From Pseudacidobacterium ailaaui (lineage in GTDB: Bacteria; Acidobacteriota; Terriglobia; Terriglobales; Acidobacteriaceae), in assembly GCF_000688455.1 (NCBI RefSeq), contig NZ_JIAL01000001.1, positions 62,001-126,000 of the forward strand: a DNA stretch of 64,000 nt. Reading direction: 5' to 3'. Below are positions 19,103 through 28,761 of the stretch, piece after piece (the stretch's first letter is position 1; each line of letters begins with the position of its first letter). Position numbers and translations under genes: made by a program. The notes below the pieces were generated by a model. The model searched no databases, was not told the DNA's origin, and was given only the letters and a program-made list of their open reading frames with translations.

Positions 19103-21133
19103 TTATTCTGGCTGAATACCTGATTCGTTGATGACTTTCTGCGCTTCTGCAGGCCACTCTTTGTTCGCAACCAAATGGTCCTGGAGGATGAGACAGTCGC
19201 TTTCAGGAATCCAGCGTTCTCCGGTTTTGTCCGAATTGTGCCAGTTGCCGATGGCGCGATTGTCAGAGGTAATTTTCAAGGCGTAGAGCTTGCCCACTGT
19301 ATTGGCAAATAACCAGAAGCCCTGCGTCTCTACGACATTGTTCAGCAGGCGGATGTGCTTGCTGCCTTCATCCGTGTAGAGGCCGATTCTGTCTCCGAGA
19401 TCGAAAAGGTAGTTATTCCGGATAACGGTGCCTGGAGAAGAAGACAGATTGTAGATGGCCCCGCCATCGACGAAGTATTTCTTCACGCCATGTATGCGGT
19501 TATAGGCGACAAGATTGTTTCGCAGGATGGTCGGAGTCTGGAATACAGGATTGACTGTATAGCCATGCTGGTTGTCCCGGTAGTTCGGGTTACCGCCTTG
19601 ATCGTTATAGCCCCATCCCCATCCAATATCGATGCCGTCATACATCAGGTCTGAGACATCGTTGTGAACAATCTCAGCCCCATCAAAATATGTGCTGAGG
19701 ATGCCGGCGTTGTCTTTGTAATCCAGGCTGACAGTGCTGACATAGTTGTTGTCAATCATCAGATGACGGTTAGTCATGCGCGGATCAGACGGGTGATGAG
19801 CGTCCTTTTGAACTCCACCTGCCAGGACCGCCGCGGCAGACAGAACTGCGAAGTGGCAGTGCGTAACGCGCACGCCATCAGTTCCCAAGCCAATTCCGCT
19901 TGCATTGGACCCGGCATCGTTACCGATCCCAAGCCCGACCATGCCGAGTTGGCTAAAGCTGTCGTGGTCGAATGTAACGTTATGCGCTGCGGCTACCTGG
20001 ATGGCTGCGGGAATCTGCGACCAGTGCTGGCGCATGGATTCAAATTCCACGCAGCCGCGATTGCAAGTCTGGAATGCGTTGCTGGGGTGTGTTGGAGCTA
20101 GGTCCTTAAGGTAGGCTCCGCTTTGCTGGCTTGCAAAGCCGGTATTTTCAGAAGGCCCAAGCCAGGTGGTGTAACGAAAGCTCAGCCCTTTGAATGTTAA
20201 ATTCTGTATCGGCTGCTTGTACGTGCCGGCAATGCTCAGCAATAATTGAAGGCGGGGCAGCATCACCGTAATATTATTGATGTCTCGATCTTCATCGAGC
20301 TTTACATAAAGCTTGCCCGCGTATGGATCGAGATACCAAAGATTGCGGTGAGGTTGTAGAACGTTCGGCTCCGACATGAGCTCCAGCGCATTGAGGAGAT
20401 AGAAATGCTTGCCGTTATTTCGCTTTGCCTCGCTGGGCACATCGTAGCCCCAGGTGTTATTCGCCCACGAGGGCTGCGCCATTTTCAGAACTACTCCATC
20501 AGTAGTGGGCTGAACGCTCTCAACCGGCGCATAGCGATCGGTGAAGCTCCCAAGCACTTCCAATTCCATTTGAGACGGATTTTTGACTTTACTGAGCCAG
20601 GCGAGATTGCGGTTGTGAATGATGAGCTCGTCTGACGTTATTTCTATGTCCTCTGTCTTGATCTCCTTCGAGGTGCGGTCTCCGAGAACTCCGTCGAAGT
20701 ACAACTGACGTGAATTAACGCCCGCAGGAACATCAGCTACATATATATGTTCCGCAGCCTTGTATACCTGCCAGCCGGTAACTCGAACTCCGCCGGAAAA
20801 TATGGGGTGCGCTCCTGACGCAGCCTGCCATGTGACGTGATGGCTGCCCTGTCCTCCATCTTCGGAACGAAAATTCAGCGGGGCATCGAGAGAATATGTA
20901 CCGTCTTCAATCAGCACGGTTACATCACTGGATGCATTCAAGGCGCGCACTGCGGTCTGAGCGCGTGCAACCGTCTGAAAAGGATGAGAACGGGTGCCGT
21001 CAGCGCCATCACTGCCATTGGTTGATACGTAAAGAGTCCTTGTTGTCTGCACATGACTGTAAACGGGCAGTACGGCAGTGTCACCCCCTAGGATGCAGAG
21101 GAGTGCCACGATTCGCTTTTGTCTCATCTTCAT
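19103..21133 (-). CDS. Secreted right-handed beta-helix protein (GH141-like carbohydrate-active enzyme)
   Basis: The 676-residue protein has a signal peptide (residues 1 to about 28, ending VYSHVQ) and the start TLYVSTNGSDGADGTRSHPF typical of secreted parallel beta-helix proteins. PIFSGGVRVTGWQ and SRQLYFDGV follow, a pattern seen in GH141-type glycosidases, and later coils carry repeated right-handed beta-helix strands (NNYVSTVSLDYKDNAGILST, RNNLVAYNRIHG). Catalytic residues cannot be assigned by eye, so GH141 is a suggestion. It would cut a plant-type polysaccharide or side chain outside the cell. It is the last gene of the minus-strand run begun by the TonB receptor, but a 194-bp gap and a degenerate regulon motif in front of it suggest it may also have its own promoter. 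Confidence 0.75.
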   Translation of the reverse strand: MKMRQKRIVALLCILGGDTAVLPVYSHVQTTRTLYVSTNGSDGADGTRSHPFQTVARAQTAVRALNASSDVTVLIEDGTYSLDAPLNFRSEDGGQGSHHVTWQAASGAHPIFSGGVRVTGWQVYKAAEHIYVADVPAGVNSRQLYFDGVLGDRTSKEIKTEDIEITSDELIIHNRNLAWLSKVKNPSQMELEVLGSFTDRYAPVESVQPTTDGVVLKMAQPSWANNTWGYDVPSEAKRNNGKHFYLLNALELMSEPNVLQPHRNLWYLDPYAGKLYVKLDEDRDINNITVMLPRLQLLLSIAGTYKQPIQNLTFKGLSFRYTTWLGPSENTGFASQQSGAYLKDLAPTHPSNAFQTCNRGCVEFESMRQHWSQIPAAIQVAAAHNVTFDHDSFSQLGMVGLGIGNDAGSNASGIGLGTDGVRVTHCHFAVLSAAAVLAGGVQKDAHHPSDPRMTNRHLMIDNNYVSTVSLDYKDNAGILSTYFDGAEIVHNDVSDLMYDGIDIGWGWGYNDQGGNPNYRDNQHGYTVNPVFQTPTILRNNLVAYNRIHGVKKYFVDGGAIYNLSSSPGTVIRNNYLFDLGDRIGLYTDEGSKHIRLLNNVVETQGFWLFANTVGKLYALKITSDNRAIGNWHNSDKTGERWIPESDCLILQDHLVANKEWPAEAQKVINESGIQPE

Positions 21134-21289
21134 GACTTTATCTTTATTCTTCCTGTTGAAACTGGATTCCTTTCTCTGAGTTGCACAGCAAAAAGCGGTG
21201 CTGCTGGAGTTGGCTGCTTGCAGGTGGCTTCGGCATGCCGCTTAATGTATCGATGCGAAGAATGATTGCGCTTCTCATTTTGGGGCTAA

Positions 21290-21310
21290 ATTCTTATCAT
21301 TTTTTTGCCG
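21290..21310 (+). promoter_or_regulatory. Degenerate copy of the regulon motif upstream of the beta-helix gene
   Basis: TATCAT (21295-21300) followed by TTTTTTGCCG resembles the motif TATCAyTTTTTGTCG, with one extra T and a T-to-C change. It lies about 160-180 bp upstream of the beta-helix gene start and has the same orientation relative to its target as the better copies. Weak taken alone. Confidence 0.4.
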
Positions 21311-21327
21311 CCCTAGCTTTTGACTCT

Positions 21328-22173
21328 TCAGCAGTCCATAGAGCACAAGCGGTTCCATAACTTCTGGATTTCAAGACGCAGTCTTTTGGCATCCTCCCAA
21401 CTATCAGGGAAAGTCGAAAGCGCATAGCCGCCTTCTACCGGGCCTAGTTCAGGGCAAATAAAAATTTCCCGTTCATGGTTCCGATTGTCGGCGAGCCAGC
21501 ACTCAAGCAGGGCAGAAGCAAAGGGAAGCCAGTCCAGAACCTCTTTTGTGAGCCCACCATCGCGGTTGGTGATGGGAATCTGAACATGATGGCCGTTGAA
21601 AGGACGGAAATGGAACTGTTGCGCGTTCTGGATCAGGTCAGGACGAACGAGGAGCCGCTTAACAAAGTTGTCCGGAACCAGATGCTTGACGACAGCGAAG
21701 TGGGAGAAGTCCCAGGAGATAGGCAGTAGCTGGCCGGTTGTCTGCTGGTACGCATTGGCCAGGGCATAGGTCTTTTCCGGTGTTTCTGTGCAGGTGCCGC
21801 GGTGCGATTCGATGGCAGGCAGCAAGCCCAGGCAATGACCCTCTTCCATGAGCGTGAGCGTTAACTGGAGAGCTTCAGCAGTGAGCACGTGGTCACCCGC
21901 GAGTTGAACATTCACATGGGTTGCGCCATACTGTTTGAGATCCTGTAGCAGACCGGGGAACGCAGAGGCCTGGTCTGAAGCCATGCCGCCAACAAAGATC
22001 AAACCCCTGCGCGTAGCAGCCTCATAGAGCTCAGGGCTTGGCGCCCAGCATACGCCATCAAAACCAGCTTCTTTGATTGCCTGTAGCTTTTCATCCAGGC
22101 TCCATTCGTTTTCCCGGGACGGATAGTGCATCAATGTCCACAGGTTTGCGATGTGACGCAGGATAGGCTTCAT
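21328..22173 (-). CDS. Sugar-phosphate isomerase/epimerase-like TIM-barrel protein
   Basis: The 281-residue protein fits the xylose-isomerase-like TIM-barrel family (AP endonuclease 2 fold): EKLQAIKEAGFDGVCWAPSP at the N-terminus, LLPAIESHRGTCTETPEKT in the middle, and ISWDFSHFAV and ICPELGPV later, which place Glu, Asp and His residues as metal ligands. No signal peptide is present, so it acts in the cytoplasm. It lies between the TPR gene and the beta-helix gene in one run, which suggests that it converts a sugar released by the locus. The exact substrate is not visible. Confidence 0.8.
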   Translation of the reverse strand: MKPILRHIANLWTLMHYPSRENEWSLDEKLQAIKEAGFDGVCWAPSPELYEAATRRGLIFVGGMASDQASAFPGLLQDLKQYGATHVNVQLAGDHVLTAEALQLTLTLMEEGHCLGLLPAIESHRGTCTETPEKTYALANAYQQTTGQLLPISWDFSHFAVVKHLVPDNFVKRLLVRPDLIQNAQQFHFRPFNGHHVQIPITNRDGGLTKEVLDWLPFASALLECWLADNRNHEREIFICPELGPVEGGYALSTFPDSWEDAKRLRLEIQKLWNRLCSMDC

Positions 22174-22287
22174 GACCAGAAAGACTCCTCATCGCCGCAA
22201 GGCGATTTCTGATAGTAGTTTGTTGTATAGATACAAGTTCTCAGAAATGTTCAGAGACATGAAGGCTAAATGGCTGGCAGCGGTGTT

Positions 22288-23547
22288 TTACGGATGAGCT
22301 TTTGTGCGAACTTCTGCCAAGGCTTGTCTCTGGTGGTCTTCCGCGATATATAAAGCTCGCTGTGCGGCGATATTTCCCGGGTCTTTTTGCAAAACTTCCT
22401 TAATCTCGGCGATTCCTTCACTCCAGCGATGGAGGCGGCAGAGCGCAAGGCCATAGTTCAGCCGAAAGCCTTCCTGTTCGGGGTTTAGTTCCAGGGCCGC
22501 GCGATATTTTTCTATGGCTTTGGCTAGCTCGTTCTGCCTCTCCATCTCTATACCCTCATCCTCAAGTCTTTGGGCTTCAAGAGAGTGTTTACCTGCCTCG
22601 TCTCCTTTTGCCGTCAGCGCCTTTACCTGGACCTGCAAATTCTTTGCTTCTTCTGTGAGGCCTTCTTTCCGGAGAGCTCGCTCCAGCTTGTAAAGTACTG
22701 CAACGGTTTCGGCGGGCATGTATTTGCGCGCCAGTTGCAGGTGGATAGCGGCATTATGTGCATCTCCCTGTGACAGATATTCAGAGCCTAATTCGTACTG
22801 CAATTCTGGATCGTGCGGAGCGTATGCGACCGCATGCTGAAAGGCTGCCAGGGCAGCGGCTTCATGATTTGCCGCTCGCTCAGTCCGCCCCAGAGCGAGC
22901 CAGGCTTCAGGATAGTCAGGCTTGAGTTTGGTAGCTGCGATGAGCTCTGGAATAGCTTTTTGCTCGTCGTCATGATCGGTGTAGATTTTTGCCAGCAAAT
23001 AATGAGCAGTGGCAGCGGCAGGGCCGGAGGGATCGAGTGAAATGGCAGATTGCAGCTCTTTCATGGCGCTAGGCATATCGTTGGTTGCCGCCAGCGTCAT
23101 GGCCAGATTGACATGCAGGCGCGCCTTTTGAGGATCGAGCACAATCGCCTGTTCGAATGCTTTGCGCGCTGCATCGAACTCCGCAAACCTGGTTAACGCT
23201 GTTCCCAGGGCAGCATAGGCCGAAGCTGAATCCGGGCGCAATTCGATCGCCCTGGTCAGATGTTGAATTGCTTCGGAACGCCTCCCCAGTAGCGCATTCA
23301 ACTGCCCAAGAAGCACAAGGGCATCTGTATTGTCAGGGTCTGATTGAAGCAGATTCTCAAGAACGAGAGATGCTTTGTCATAAGACCCGATGGAAAAGAG
23401 ATACTGTGCCTGACTTAACGGCGTATTTTGCGCATAGACCGGCGGGCAGAAACAAAGCACCGACAGCAGGAACAGAGACACACAAGGAAAAAGTGCGCTG
23501 CTTGAAAAGAGTTGAGATATTGCTTTGACCGGAAGGGATCGCCGCAT
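22288..23547 (-). CDS. Secreted/envelope TPR-repeat protein downstream of a TonB receptor
   Basis: This protein of about 419 residues has a signal peptide (ending PPVYAQ) and then about ten tetratricopeptide repeats (for example AYAALGTALTRFAEFDAARK and AWLALGRTERAANHEAAALA). TPR arrays form a helical scaffold for binding partners. ATG 23547 is chosen over 23577 because a GGAG site lies 7 bases before it and the signal peptide then starts naturally. The gene lies 89 bp downstream of the TonB receptor stop on the same strand, so the two are probably cotranscribed. The second receptor in this window is also followed by TPR genes. Confidence 0.9.
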   Translation of the reverse strand: MRRSLPVKAISQLFSSSALFPCVSLFLLSVLCFCPPVYAQNTPLSQAQYLFSIGSYDKASLVLENLLQSDPDNTDALVLLGQLNALLGRRSEAIQHLTRAIELRPDSASAYAALGTALTRFAEFDAARKAFEQAIVLDPQKARLHVNLAMTLAATNDMPSAMKELQSAISLDPSGPAAATAHYLLAKIYTDHDDEQKAIPELIAATKLKPDYPEAWLALGRTERAANHEAAALAAFQHAVAYAPHDPELQYELGSEYLSQGDAHNAAIHLQLARKYMPAETVAVLYKLERALRKEGLTEEAKNLQVQVKALTAKGDEAGKHSLEAQRLEDEGIEMERQNELAKAIEKYRAALELNPEQEGFRLNYGLALCRLHRWSEGIAEIKEVLQKDPGNIAAQRALYIAEDHQRQALAEVRTKAHP

Positions 23548-23636
23548 CCCGATACTCCAGGTGAAAGCAGCAGGCACCGGTTAAAGTGCCTGCCGCAGTA
23601 ATAGCGTTGAGAATCTGTTTCCATCCGGCAGCATAC

Positions 23637-26600
23637 TCAGAAGGATAACCGGAGCGCAAATTGAAGCTGACGCGGCGGATTCTCTATCGAAGAGACCCTA
23701 CCGAACCCACCGCCGTTGAGCGTAGTCCCTGGAGGCGCATAGTTAATGATGTTGAAGAGATTGAATGCTTCTGCCCGAAATTGCAGCGAAGCCTCGTCAT
23801 GTACGGGGAAGCTGCGAAAGACCGAGAAATCGAAAGTTGTGGCATGGTCGCTGAACAGGAAGTTACGCGGCGCGTTGCCATATTGATGGTCAGGTATGCT
23901 GAATGCTGCCGTATTGAACCACTCGTTCAAAGTTGGGTGAGAAAGATGCGGATTTCCAACCAGGTTGGCGCGTGCATAAGAATAAGGCGTACCAATATTT
24001 GCCACATCACCATTGACCAGAACGGTGAATGGCTGACCTGACCGGATGCTGAAGATGGAATTCGTCTGCCATCCTCCGACAATCCACGCAAGCGGCCCCG
24101 AATTCAAATATGTTTTACCGGGACCAAGAGGAGGCTCCCACAGCATGCTTGCAGAGAAGAAATGCGGCACGTCGAAGCCCGAGAGCCCCCGGTTGGAGTC
24201 TGGGTCATAGTAATTCTGGATGCCGCCTCCGGGGCCATTCTCCGCGCCGAAAAAACCGCTCGATCCGTTATCGATGGATTTCGACCACGTGTAAGAGACC
24301 AGATATTGCAATCCATTTCTGAAGCGCTTATTCGCATTGAGCTGTAGTGACTGGTAATTGGCAGCACCGATGCTTCTCCCGAAATAGAGAGAATTTTCGT
24401 ATGGATAGGGGCGTCTCGCGTTTACCTGGTCGGCATTGCCCGGACCAGGATAAAGCGCAGTGTTCGCTACACCTGTATAATCAAGATGATGTGTAGCGCT
24501 GCCTACATAGGCCATGGAAACTGCTAGGTCCTTGGTTACCTGGCGCTGAATTTCAAGATTCCACTGCTGCGAGAGCGGCACCTGCTTTTTGGGGTCTGCG
24601 TTCCAGTAATTGGTTCCCCATGGCGATGCTGCCGGGAGAGGCGCGGCGGAAAGCGTCTGCAAGTCCTGTAGATACGTGAGAGGCGCCCCAGTCGTCTGGT
24701 TGACTGCCAGGAAAGAGCTCTGCGCATCTGGCCAGTTGCCTACATGGTTGCCCATGTCCTGGATGAAGCCTGCATACTCGTCGTATACGATGCCGTAACC
24801 GCCGCGAATCACAGTTTCCGGATTGAGCGAGTAGGCAAAGCCGACATGGGGACCAATATTGGCATTCTGCGGGCAGCGAAATGATGCGCAGGAAGCAAGG
24901 GTAATGTGCTCTCCGTAAGGAATATTCGCCAGGTTCCCGTCACCTGGAATGCAGGGTGCTTTGCCGGTGGTGTTGCATGGTGGGGGCAGCTTGCTCCCAC
25001 CGATTACATACTCGCCGGTATTTGCATCAAAGCCACTGTAGAGGGCTCCGGTCAGGTTGCCGATCGGCTGTCGCTTGTCATAACGGAGACCCAGATTCAG
25101 CGTAAGTTTTTTTGAAACAGTCCATTGGTCCTGCGCATAGATGGCCCATATCGGGAAAGACATGCTCCAGTTCTGATTGAGAAATGCCTGCTGCGTCGGC
25201 AGGCCCAAGAGCGCTGATGCCAAAGATGCGCCAGTCGAGCCTACGTTATTCGGGTCGGCGGTCGTATCGTTGATGAAAGAGTAAGTCTGGTCAGAATACG
25301 CGCGGGTCTCGTACTGCTGCAGAAGCCACTGGAAGCCGAAGCTGAAATGATGATTGCCTTTGAGCCATGAGACATTCGCTCCGGTTTGATACACATGATC
25401 CTGCTGGTTGACCAGATTTTCACCCGCGCTCGACCACGGCATCTGCAGAACCAACTGTGGTATGCCATAGGTTGAAAGGCCCGAAAATCCAACTTGCTTT
25501 GCTGCGCCTGGACCGTTTGAAAAGAGCTTGTTCTGGATGATCGGTGTAGCCGAATACCCAAACTTTACGTCGAGGACCAGCGATGGGCTGAATTGATGAA
25601 TCCAGTCGCCACCTGTATTATTGCGCGGCCGGTCGGTGATAGTGTTCAGCAGGCGGGTTACCGGAGTTGTATCTGTATTATGAAAGCGCGTAAAGCGGCC
25701 ATTGATCACATCTTTTGGTCCAAGCGTTTCGTCGATCCTGACCTGATAGGTGTCGCTGTCATCTACCTGGGGCTCATCTTCGATGGCGTTATATTGAGGG
25801 ACAGCAGGATTGGAATAATTTGGCCGATCGACATATGCCTGAAAATACGCCTGGGCCATGATGGAGATTCTGTTCGGCGGGATAATGTTGTCGGAAAATT
25901 GCTGGCGAACGAATCCGCTTGGAGCGGATGAGCTGGCCGTCGTTGTTTTCGGATCGTAGATGTTATGACCGATTAGAGAATGAGAGAAGTCGCCGGACAA
26001 CTCAGCATCGGTGGGCACATAGTACAATGCCTGCGTCGCTTTTTTATAACGCCATCCTTCATAAGCAAAATAGAAAAATGTCTTTCCTTTGCCTTCATAT
26101 AGCCTAGGAATCCATACAGGTCCACCCAGCGTGGCTCCAAATTCATTCTGATGAAATGCTACAGGGCCGGAACGGTTAGCATCAGCAAACGGATCGCGGG
26201 CGTCGAAGAAGTTATTCCGCAGATACTCCCATGCTGAGCCGTGGAAGGCGCTGCTTCCTCCCTTGGACACGAGGTTGATAATGCCTCCAATCGCGCCTCC
26301 ATATTGGGCGTCATCGTTGTGTGACTGGACTTTGAATTCCTGCACGGCATCGACGATGGGCAGCACAGCATATCCGCTATAAATATTGACAGTGTTGAAG
26401 ATACCATCCAGATAGTAGAGGTTCGACCGGTTCCATTGCCCATTTACATTAGGGCGAAAAACGGGGCTGCCGGGAATCGTTACATCGGCAAGATAACTTG
26501 TTCCTCCACCTGCACCCTGCTGGTTCTGCACCGGTGTTACGCCTGGAGTGAGGATGAGAAGCTGGGTAAAGTTTCTTCCATTCAGCGGCAGATCGTTTAC

Positions 26601-27050
26601 CACTTTGGTCTCGATCACGGTGCCAAGCTCGGAGGTGGCTGTCTGGAGCTGAGGCGCCGAGCCTGTAACTTCCACCTGCTCTTCCACATTGCCGAGACTG
26701 AGCGTGTAATTGAGAGAAACGGTCTGGTTGACCTGGATTGGAATTGCCTGTTGTTCAACTTTCTTGAAACCCGCCGCAGTAACTACAATGGAGTAAGTGC
26801 CGGGCAGAATATTCGTGAAGACAAAGTGTCCATCCTGGTTCGAGAAAGTTTTTCGCTCAACTTTCGTATCGTTGCTGGAAAGCGTGATGGATGCCTGAGG
26901 AATGGCTGCTCCTGAAGGATCAGTAATCGTTCCATTCATCTCCCCTGTCGAAGTCTGCGCCATGATAGCAACTGGGGATAAGAGCAACATACCTGCTGAG
27001 AGTAAGAGTCCATTACACAAAGTTATTTTTAAACGTTCTGCTTTATGCAT
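23637..27050 (-). CDS. Oar-like TonB-dependent receptor with carboxypeptidase-regulatory-like domain
   Basis: An outer-membrane transporter of 1,137 residues. A signal peptide (ending VAIMAQ) is followed by a carboxypeptidase-regulatory-like domain (GEMNGTITDPSGAAIPQASI, about residues 35-120), then a plug domain (VVNDLPLNGRNFTQLLILTP) and a long beta-barrel ending in the aromatic LQFALRLSF. This layout is characteristic of the large receptor families of Acidobacteria. The start is set at ATG 27050 because AGGAGGA lies about 10 bases before it; an upstream GTG-type start at 27083 lacks this. It probably imports glycans or their fragments. It heads the run receptor, TPR, isomerase, beta-helix, and a regulon motif lies about 205 bp upstream. 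Confidence 0.93.
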   Translation of the reverse strand: MHKAERLKITLCNGLLLSAGMLLLSPVAIMAQTSTGEMNGTITDPSGAAIPQASITLSSNDTKVERKTFSNQDGHFVFTNILPGTYSIVVTAAGFKKVEQQAIPIQVNQTVSLNYTLSLGNVEEQVEVTGSAPQLQTATSELGTVIETKVVNDLPLNGRNFTQLLILTPGVTPVQNQQGAGGGTSYLADVTIPGSPVFRPNVNGQWNRSNLYYLDGIFNTVNIYSGYAVLPIVDAVQEFKVQSHNDDAQYGGAIGGIINLVSKGGSSAFHGSAWEYLRNNFFDARDPFADANRSGPVAFHQNEFGATLGGPVWIPRLYEGKGKTFFYFAYEGWRYKKATQALYYVPTDAELSGDFSHSLIGHNIYDPKTTTASSSAPSGFVRQQFSDNIIPPNRISIMAQAYFQAYVDRPNYSNPAVPQYNAIEDEPQVDDSDTYQVRIDETLGPKDVINGRFTRFHNTDTTPVTRLLNTITDRPRNNTGGDWIHQFSPSLVLDVKFGYSATPIIQNKLFSNGPGAAKQVGFSGLSTYGIPQLVLQMPWSSAGENLVNQQDHVYQTGANVSWLKGNHHFSFGFQWLLQQYETRAYSDQTYSFINDTTADPNNVGSTGASLASALLGLPTQQAFLNQNWSMSFPIWAIYAQDQWTVSKKLTLNLGLRYDKRQPIGNLTGALYSGFDANTGEYVIGGSKLPPPCNTTGKAPCIPGDGNLANIPYGEHITLASCASFRCPQNANIGPHVGFAYSLNPETVIRGGYGIVYDEYAGFIQDMGNHVGNWPDAQSSFLAVNQTTGAPLTYLQDLQTLSAAPLPAASPWGTNYWNADPKKQVPLSQQWNLEIQRQVTKDLAVSMAYVGSATHHLDYTGVANTALYPGPGNADQVNARRPYPYENSLYFGRSIGAANYQSLQLNANKRFRNGLQYLVSYTWSKSIDNGSSGFFGAENGPGGGIQNYYDPDSNRGLSGFDVPHFFSASMLWEPPLGPGKTYLNSGPLAWIVGGWQTNSIFSIRSGQPFTVLVNGDVANIGTPYSYARANLVGNPHLSHPTLNEWFNTAAFSIPDHQYGNAPRNFLFSDHATTFDFSVFRSFPVHDEASLQFRAEAFNLFNIINYAPPGTTLNGGGFGRVSSIENPPRQLQFALRLSF

Positions 27051-27254
27051 TCGTTTTGCGTCCTCCTGAACACGGCCTGACATGCCTTAGTAAATTGCGA
27101 GCGATGACGATGCTGACAATCACCGCTACGGGAGCAGAACCAGGGTAGTGATGCAGCAGCACAAGGATTCTTCGGTGCGTTTGCGAGGCTCGTCCTGATT
27201 CAGTTGAGCAATATACAAACCGCATATAAAGGCAGGCTTCTCATTTTGTCTGTG

Positions 27255-27275
27255 AGTTGATATCACTTTTTGTCG
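27255..27275 (+). promoter_or_regulatory. Regulon motif copy 1, upstream of the TonB receptor
   Basis: The core TATCACTTTTTGTCG (27261-27275) preceded by AGTTGA is identical in its core to copy 2 at 28635-28655. It lies about 205-225 bp upstream of the TonB receptor start and reads on the opposite strand to that gene, the same orientation as the other copies relative to their targets. A likely binding site for the AraC-family regulator encoded at 29527-30345. Confidence 0.65.
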
Positions 27276-27371
27276 TTCGCGGATGAGGCAAAACCGGAAA
27301 GTTGTACCGGATGGGACTAGAAATACATTGGCGGTTAAGGTTCTCCAGGGGAAAAGCCAGGAGGAGTCAAC

Positions 27372-27545
27372 ATGCCGAAGAAACAGCACACAGATGAACA
27401 GATCATCTTCGCGCTCAGGCAGCATGAGGGCGGCGAGAAGACGGCTGATATCTGCCGCAGGCTGGACGTCAGTCAGGCTACTTTCTACCTATGGAAGATC
27501 AAGCTCGGGAGAACCTTGACCACCAAAATCTCCAGTTACCGCTGA
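27372..27545 (+). pseudogene. Truncated IS3-family transposase OrfA remnant
   Basis: The first 47 or so codons (MPKKQHTDEQIIFALRQHEG, then GEKTADICRRLDVSQATFYL) match the helix-turn-helix N-terminus of IS3-group OrfA proteins, with a good AGGAGGAG ribosome site before the ATG. After WKIKLGR the sequence leaves the family and stops at 27545 (57 codons). OrfB and inverted repeats are not visible. It is a dead scrap of an insertion sequence. Confidence 0.8.
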
Positions 27546-27758
27546 TCCAGAAATTCGGGGCGTCTCTCAACCACGAGCACTCTCACTTACCCGGACTAAA
27601 CCAAGGGGGCGGCTCAAAAAGATATTTCAAAAGTGATAAGAACCAGTGGTATTTGCCAGAAAGGGAGAAAGCCATGCCGGTAAAGAACCGGCATGGCATA
27701 GAGGGGGCAGGCACGTTAACGTCAGACCGAAGCACTGGCGAGTGCTGCCGGGGATGTA

Positions 27759-28580
27759 TTACACTGCCTTCTTCTGCGCGTCCGGGAATGGCCCGTACTT
27801 TTCAGCCGTATCGTTTGCATGATCGTAGATATTTTTCCCGTTCTTCAGAAAAGGAGTTGCCAGTGCCCACAGCTTGCCATCAGGCCGATTGATAGGCGCG
27901 GCACTGTATTGCGGCAGATAGATGCGCCGCATGCGATTGGTCCGGTTTGCTCCGCTGCGGTGAAGGACAAAGCTATCGAAGGCGACAATACTTCCAGCCG
28001 GAACGATCACTGGATCGCCAGGATCGGTTCCACTATAGCCAATGAGGTCGTTTGTTCCTTCTTCCTTGATATGGTCGATAATCTGCCCGCGTGTTCCCGC
28101 GCGCGAATGGGGCAGCAGATACACGGTGCCGTTCTCCTCGTTGACATCGTCGAGAGTGCACCAGCAGGTGACGTAAGGATCATGCCTAGTTGATGGATCG
28201 TACCATTTCACGTAGCCACTATCCTGATGCCATGAGAATTTCATGCCCTGCTCGGCGCCCTTGACAACCCACTGTTCGTGAAAGAGATAGGCTTCTGGTC
28301 CCACTGTAGCTTTTGCCACTTCGGCCATCAGGTCACTGAAAATAAACTGCCAGATGCGACTGCTCAACCGGTATCGGTTGTTGATGAAGTACCGCTTGCC
28401 GCGATGGCTCAAGTTGTCGGTTTTTACTCCTTTGGCATCCATGATTGAGTCATAGTAGCCAAGGTAGTAAGAGCATTCCTCGCGCAACATGGAGAGCATG
28501 TCCTGAGGAATTACTCCAGGAAGCATCATAAAGCCTTCCTGGCGGTATTGTTCCCTTTGTTCTGCGGAAATCGTAATCAT
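27759..28580 (-). CDS. Phytanoyl-CoA dioxygenase (PhyH)-family Fe(II)/2-oxoglutarate oxygenase
   Basis: The 273-residue protein has the double-stranded beta-helix signature of PhyH enzymes: the iron facial triad HQD (in KFSWHQDSGYVKW) with a distal His (in FVLHRSGAN) and an Arg nearby for 2-oxoglutarate. It would hydroxylate a small molecule in the cytoplasm; the substrate is unknown. ATG 28580 is chosen because the residues after it (MITISAEQREQYRQEGF) match the family. The longer frame to 28871 would add about 97 residues unlike the family and overlap the SDR gene. It is divergent from the SDR gene, and the motif at 28635-28655 lies 55-75 bp upstream, so it probably belongs to the regulon. 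Confidence 0.87.
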   Translation of the reverse strand: MITISAEQREQYRQEGFMMLPGVIPQDMLSMLREECSYYLGYYDSIMDAKGVKTDNLSHRGKRYFINNRYRLSSRIWQFIFSDLMAEVAKATVGPEAYLFHEQWVVKGAEQGMKFSWHQDSGYVKWYDPSTRHDPYVTCWCTLDDVNEENGTVYLLPHSRAGTRGQIIDHIKEEGTNDLIGYSGTDPGDPVIVPAGSIVAFDSFVLHRSGANRTNRMRRIYLPQYSAAPINRPDGKLWALATPFLKNGKNIYDHANDTAEKYGPFPDAQKKAV

Positions 28581-28634
28581 GACAATATGCAATGTATCGA
28601 AATTGATGGTTCTCGGGCTTCTCACTTTTCGACA

Positions 28635-28655
28635 AGTTGCTATCACTTTTTGTCG
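28635..28655 (+). promoter_or_regulatory. Regulon motif copy 2, between the PhyH and SDR genes
   Basis: AGTTGC (28635-28640) followed by TATCACTTTTTGTCG (28641-28655) differs from copy 1 at one position in 21. It lies 55-75 bp upstream of the PhyH start, a normal place for an activator site, and about 107 bp upstream of the SDR gene on the other strand. Confidence 0.65.
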
Positions 28656-28761
28656 CGGAACGTTGCTTTTTCTGTCCTGCGGTGTGATTCCTTCGAACCT
28701 GGCGGGAGTCTGGTTTGATGTACTCTTGAGGTGGTCCAGATAACTTTCAACAGGAAGACGC

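Noticed and set aside
27491-27892. 133-codon open frame on the plus strand between the IS3 remnant and the PhyH gene
   Set aside because: It overlaps the 3' end of the PhyH gene in antisense, lacks a ribosome site, and has no recognisable domain.
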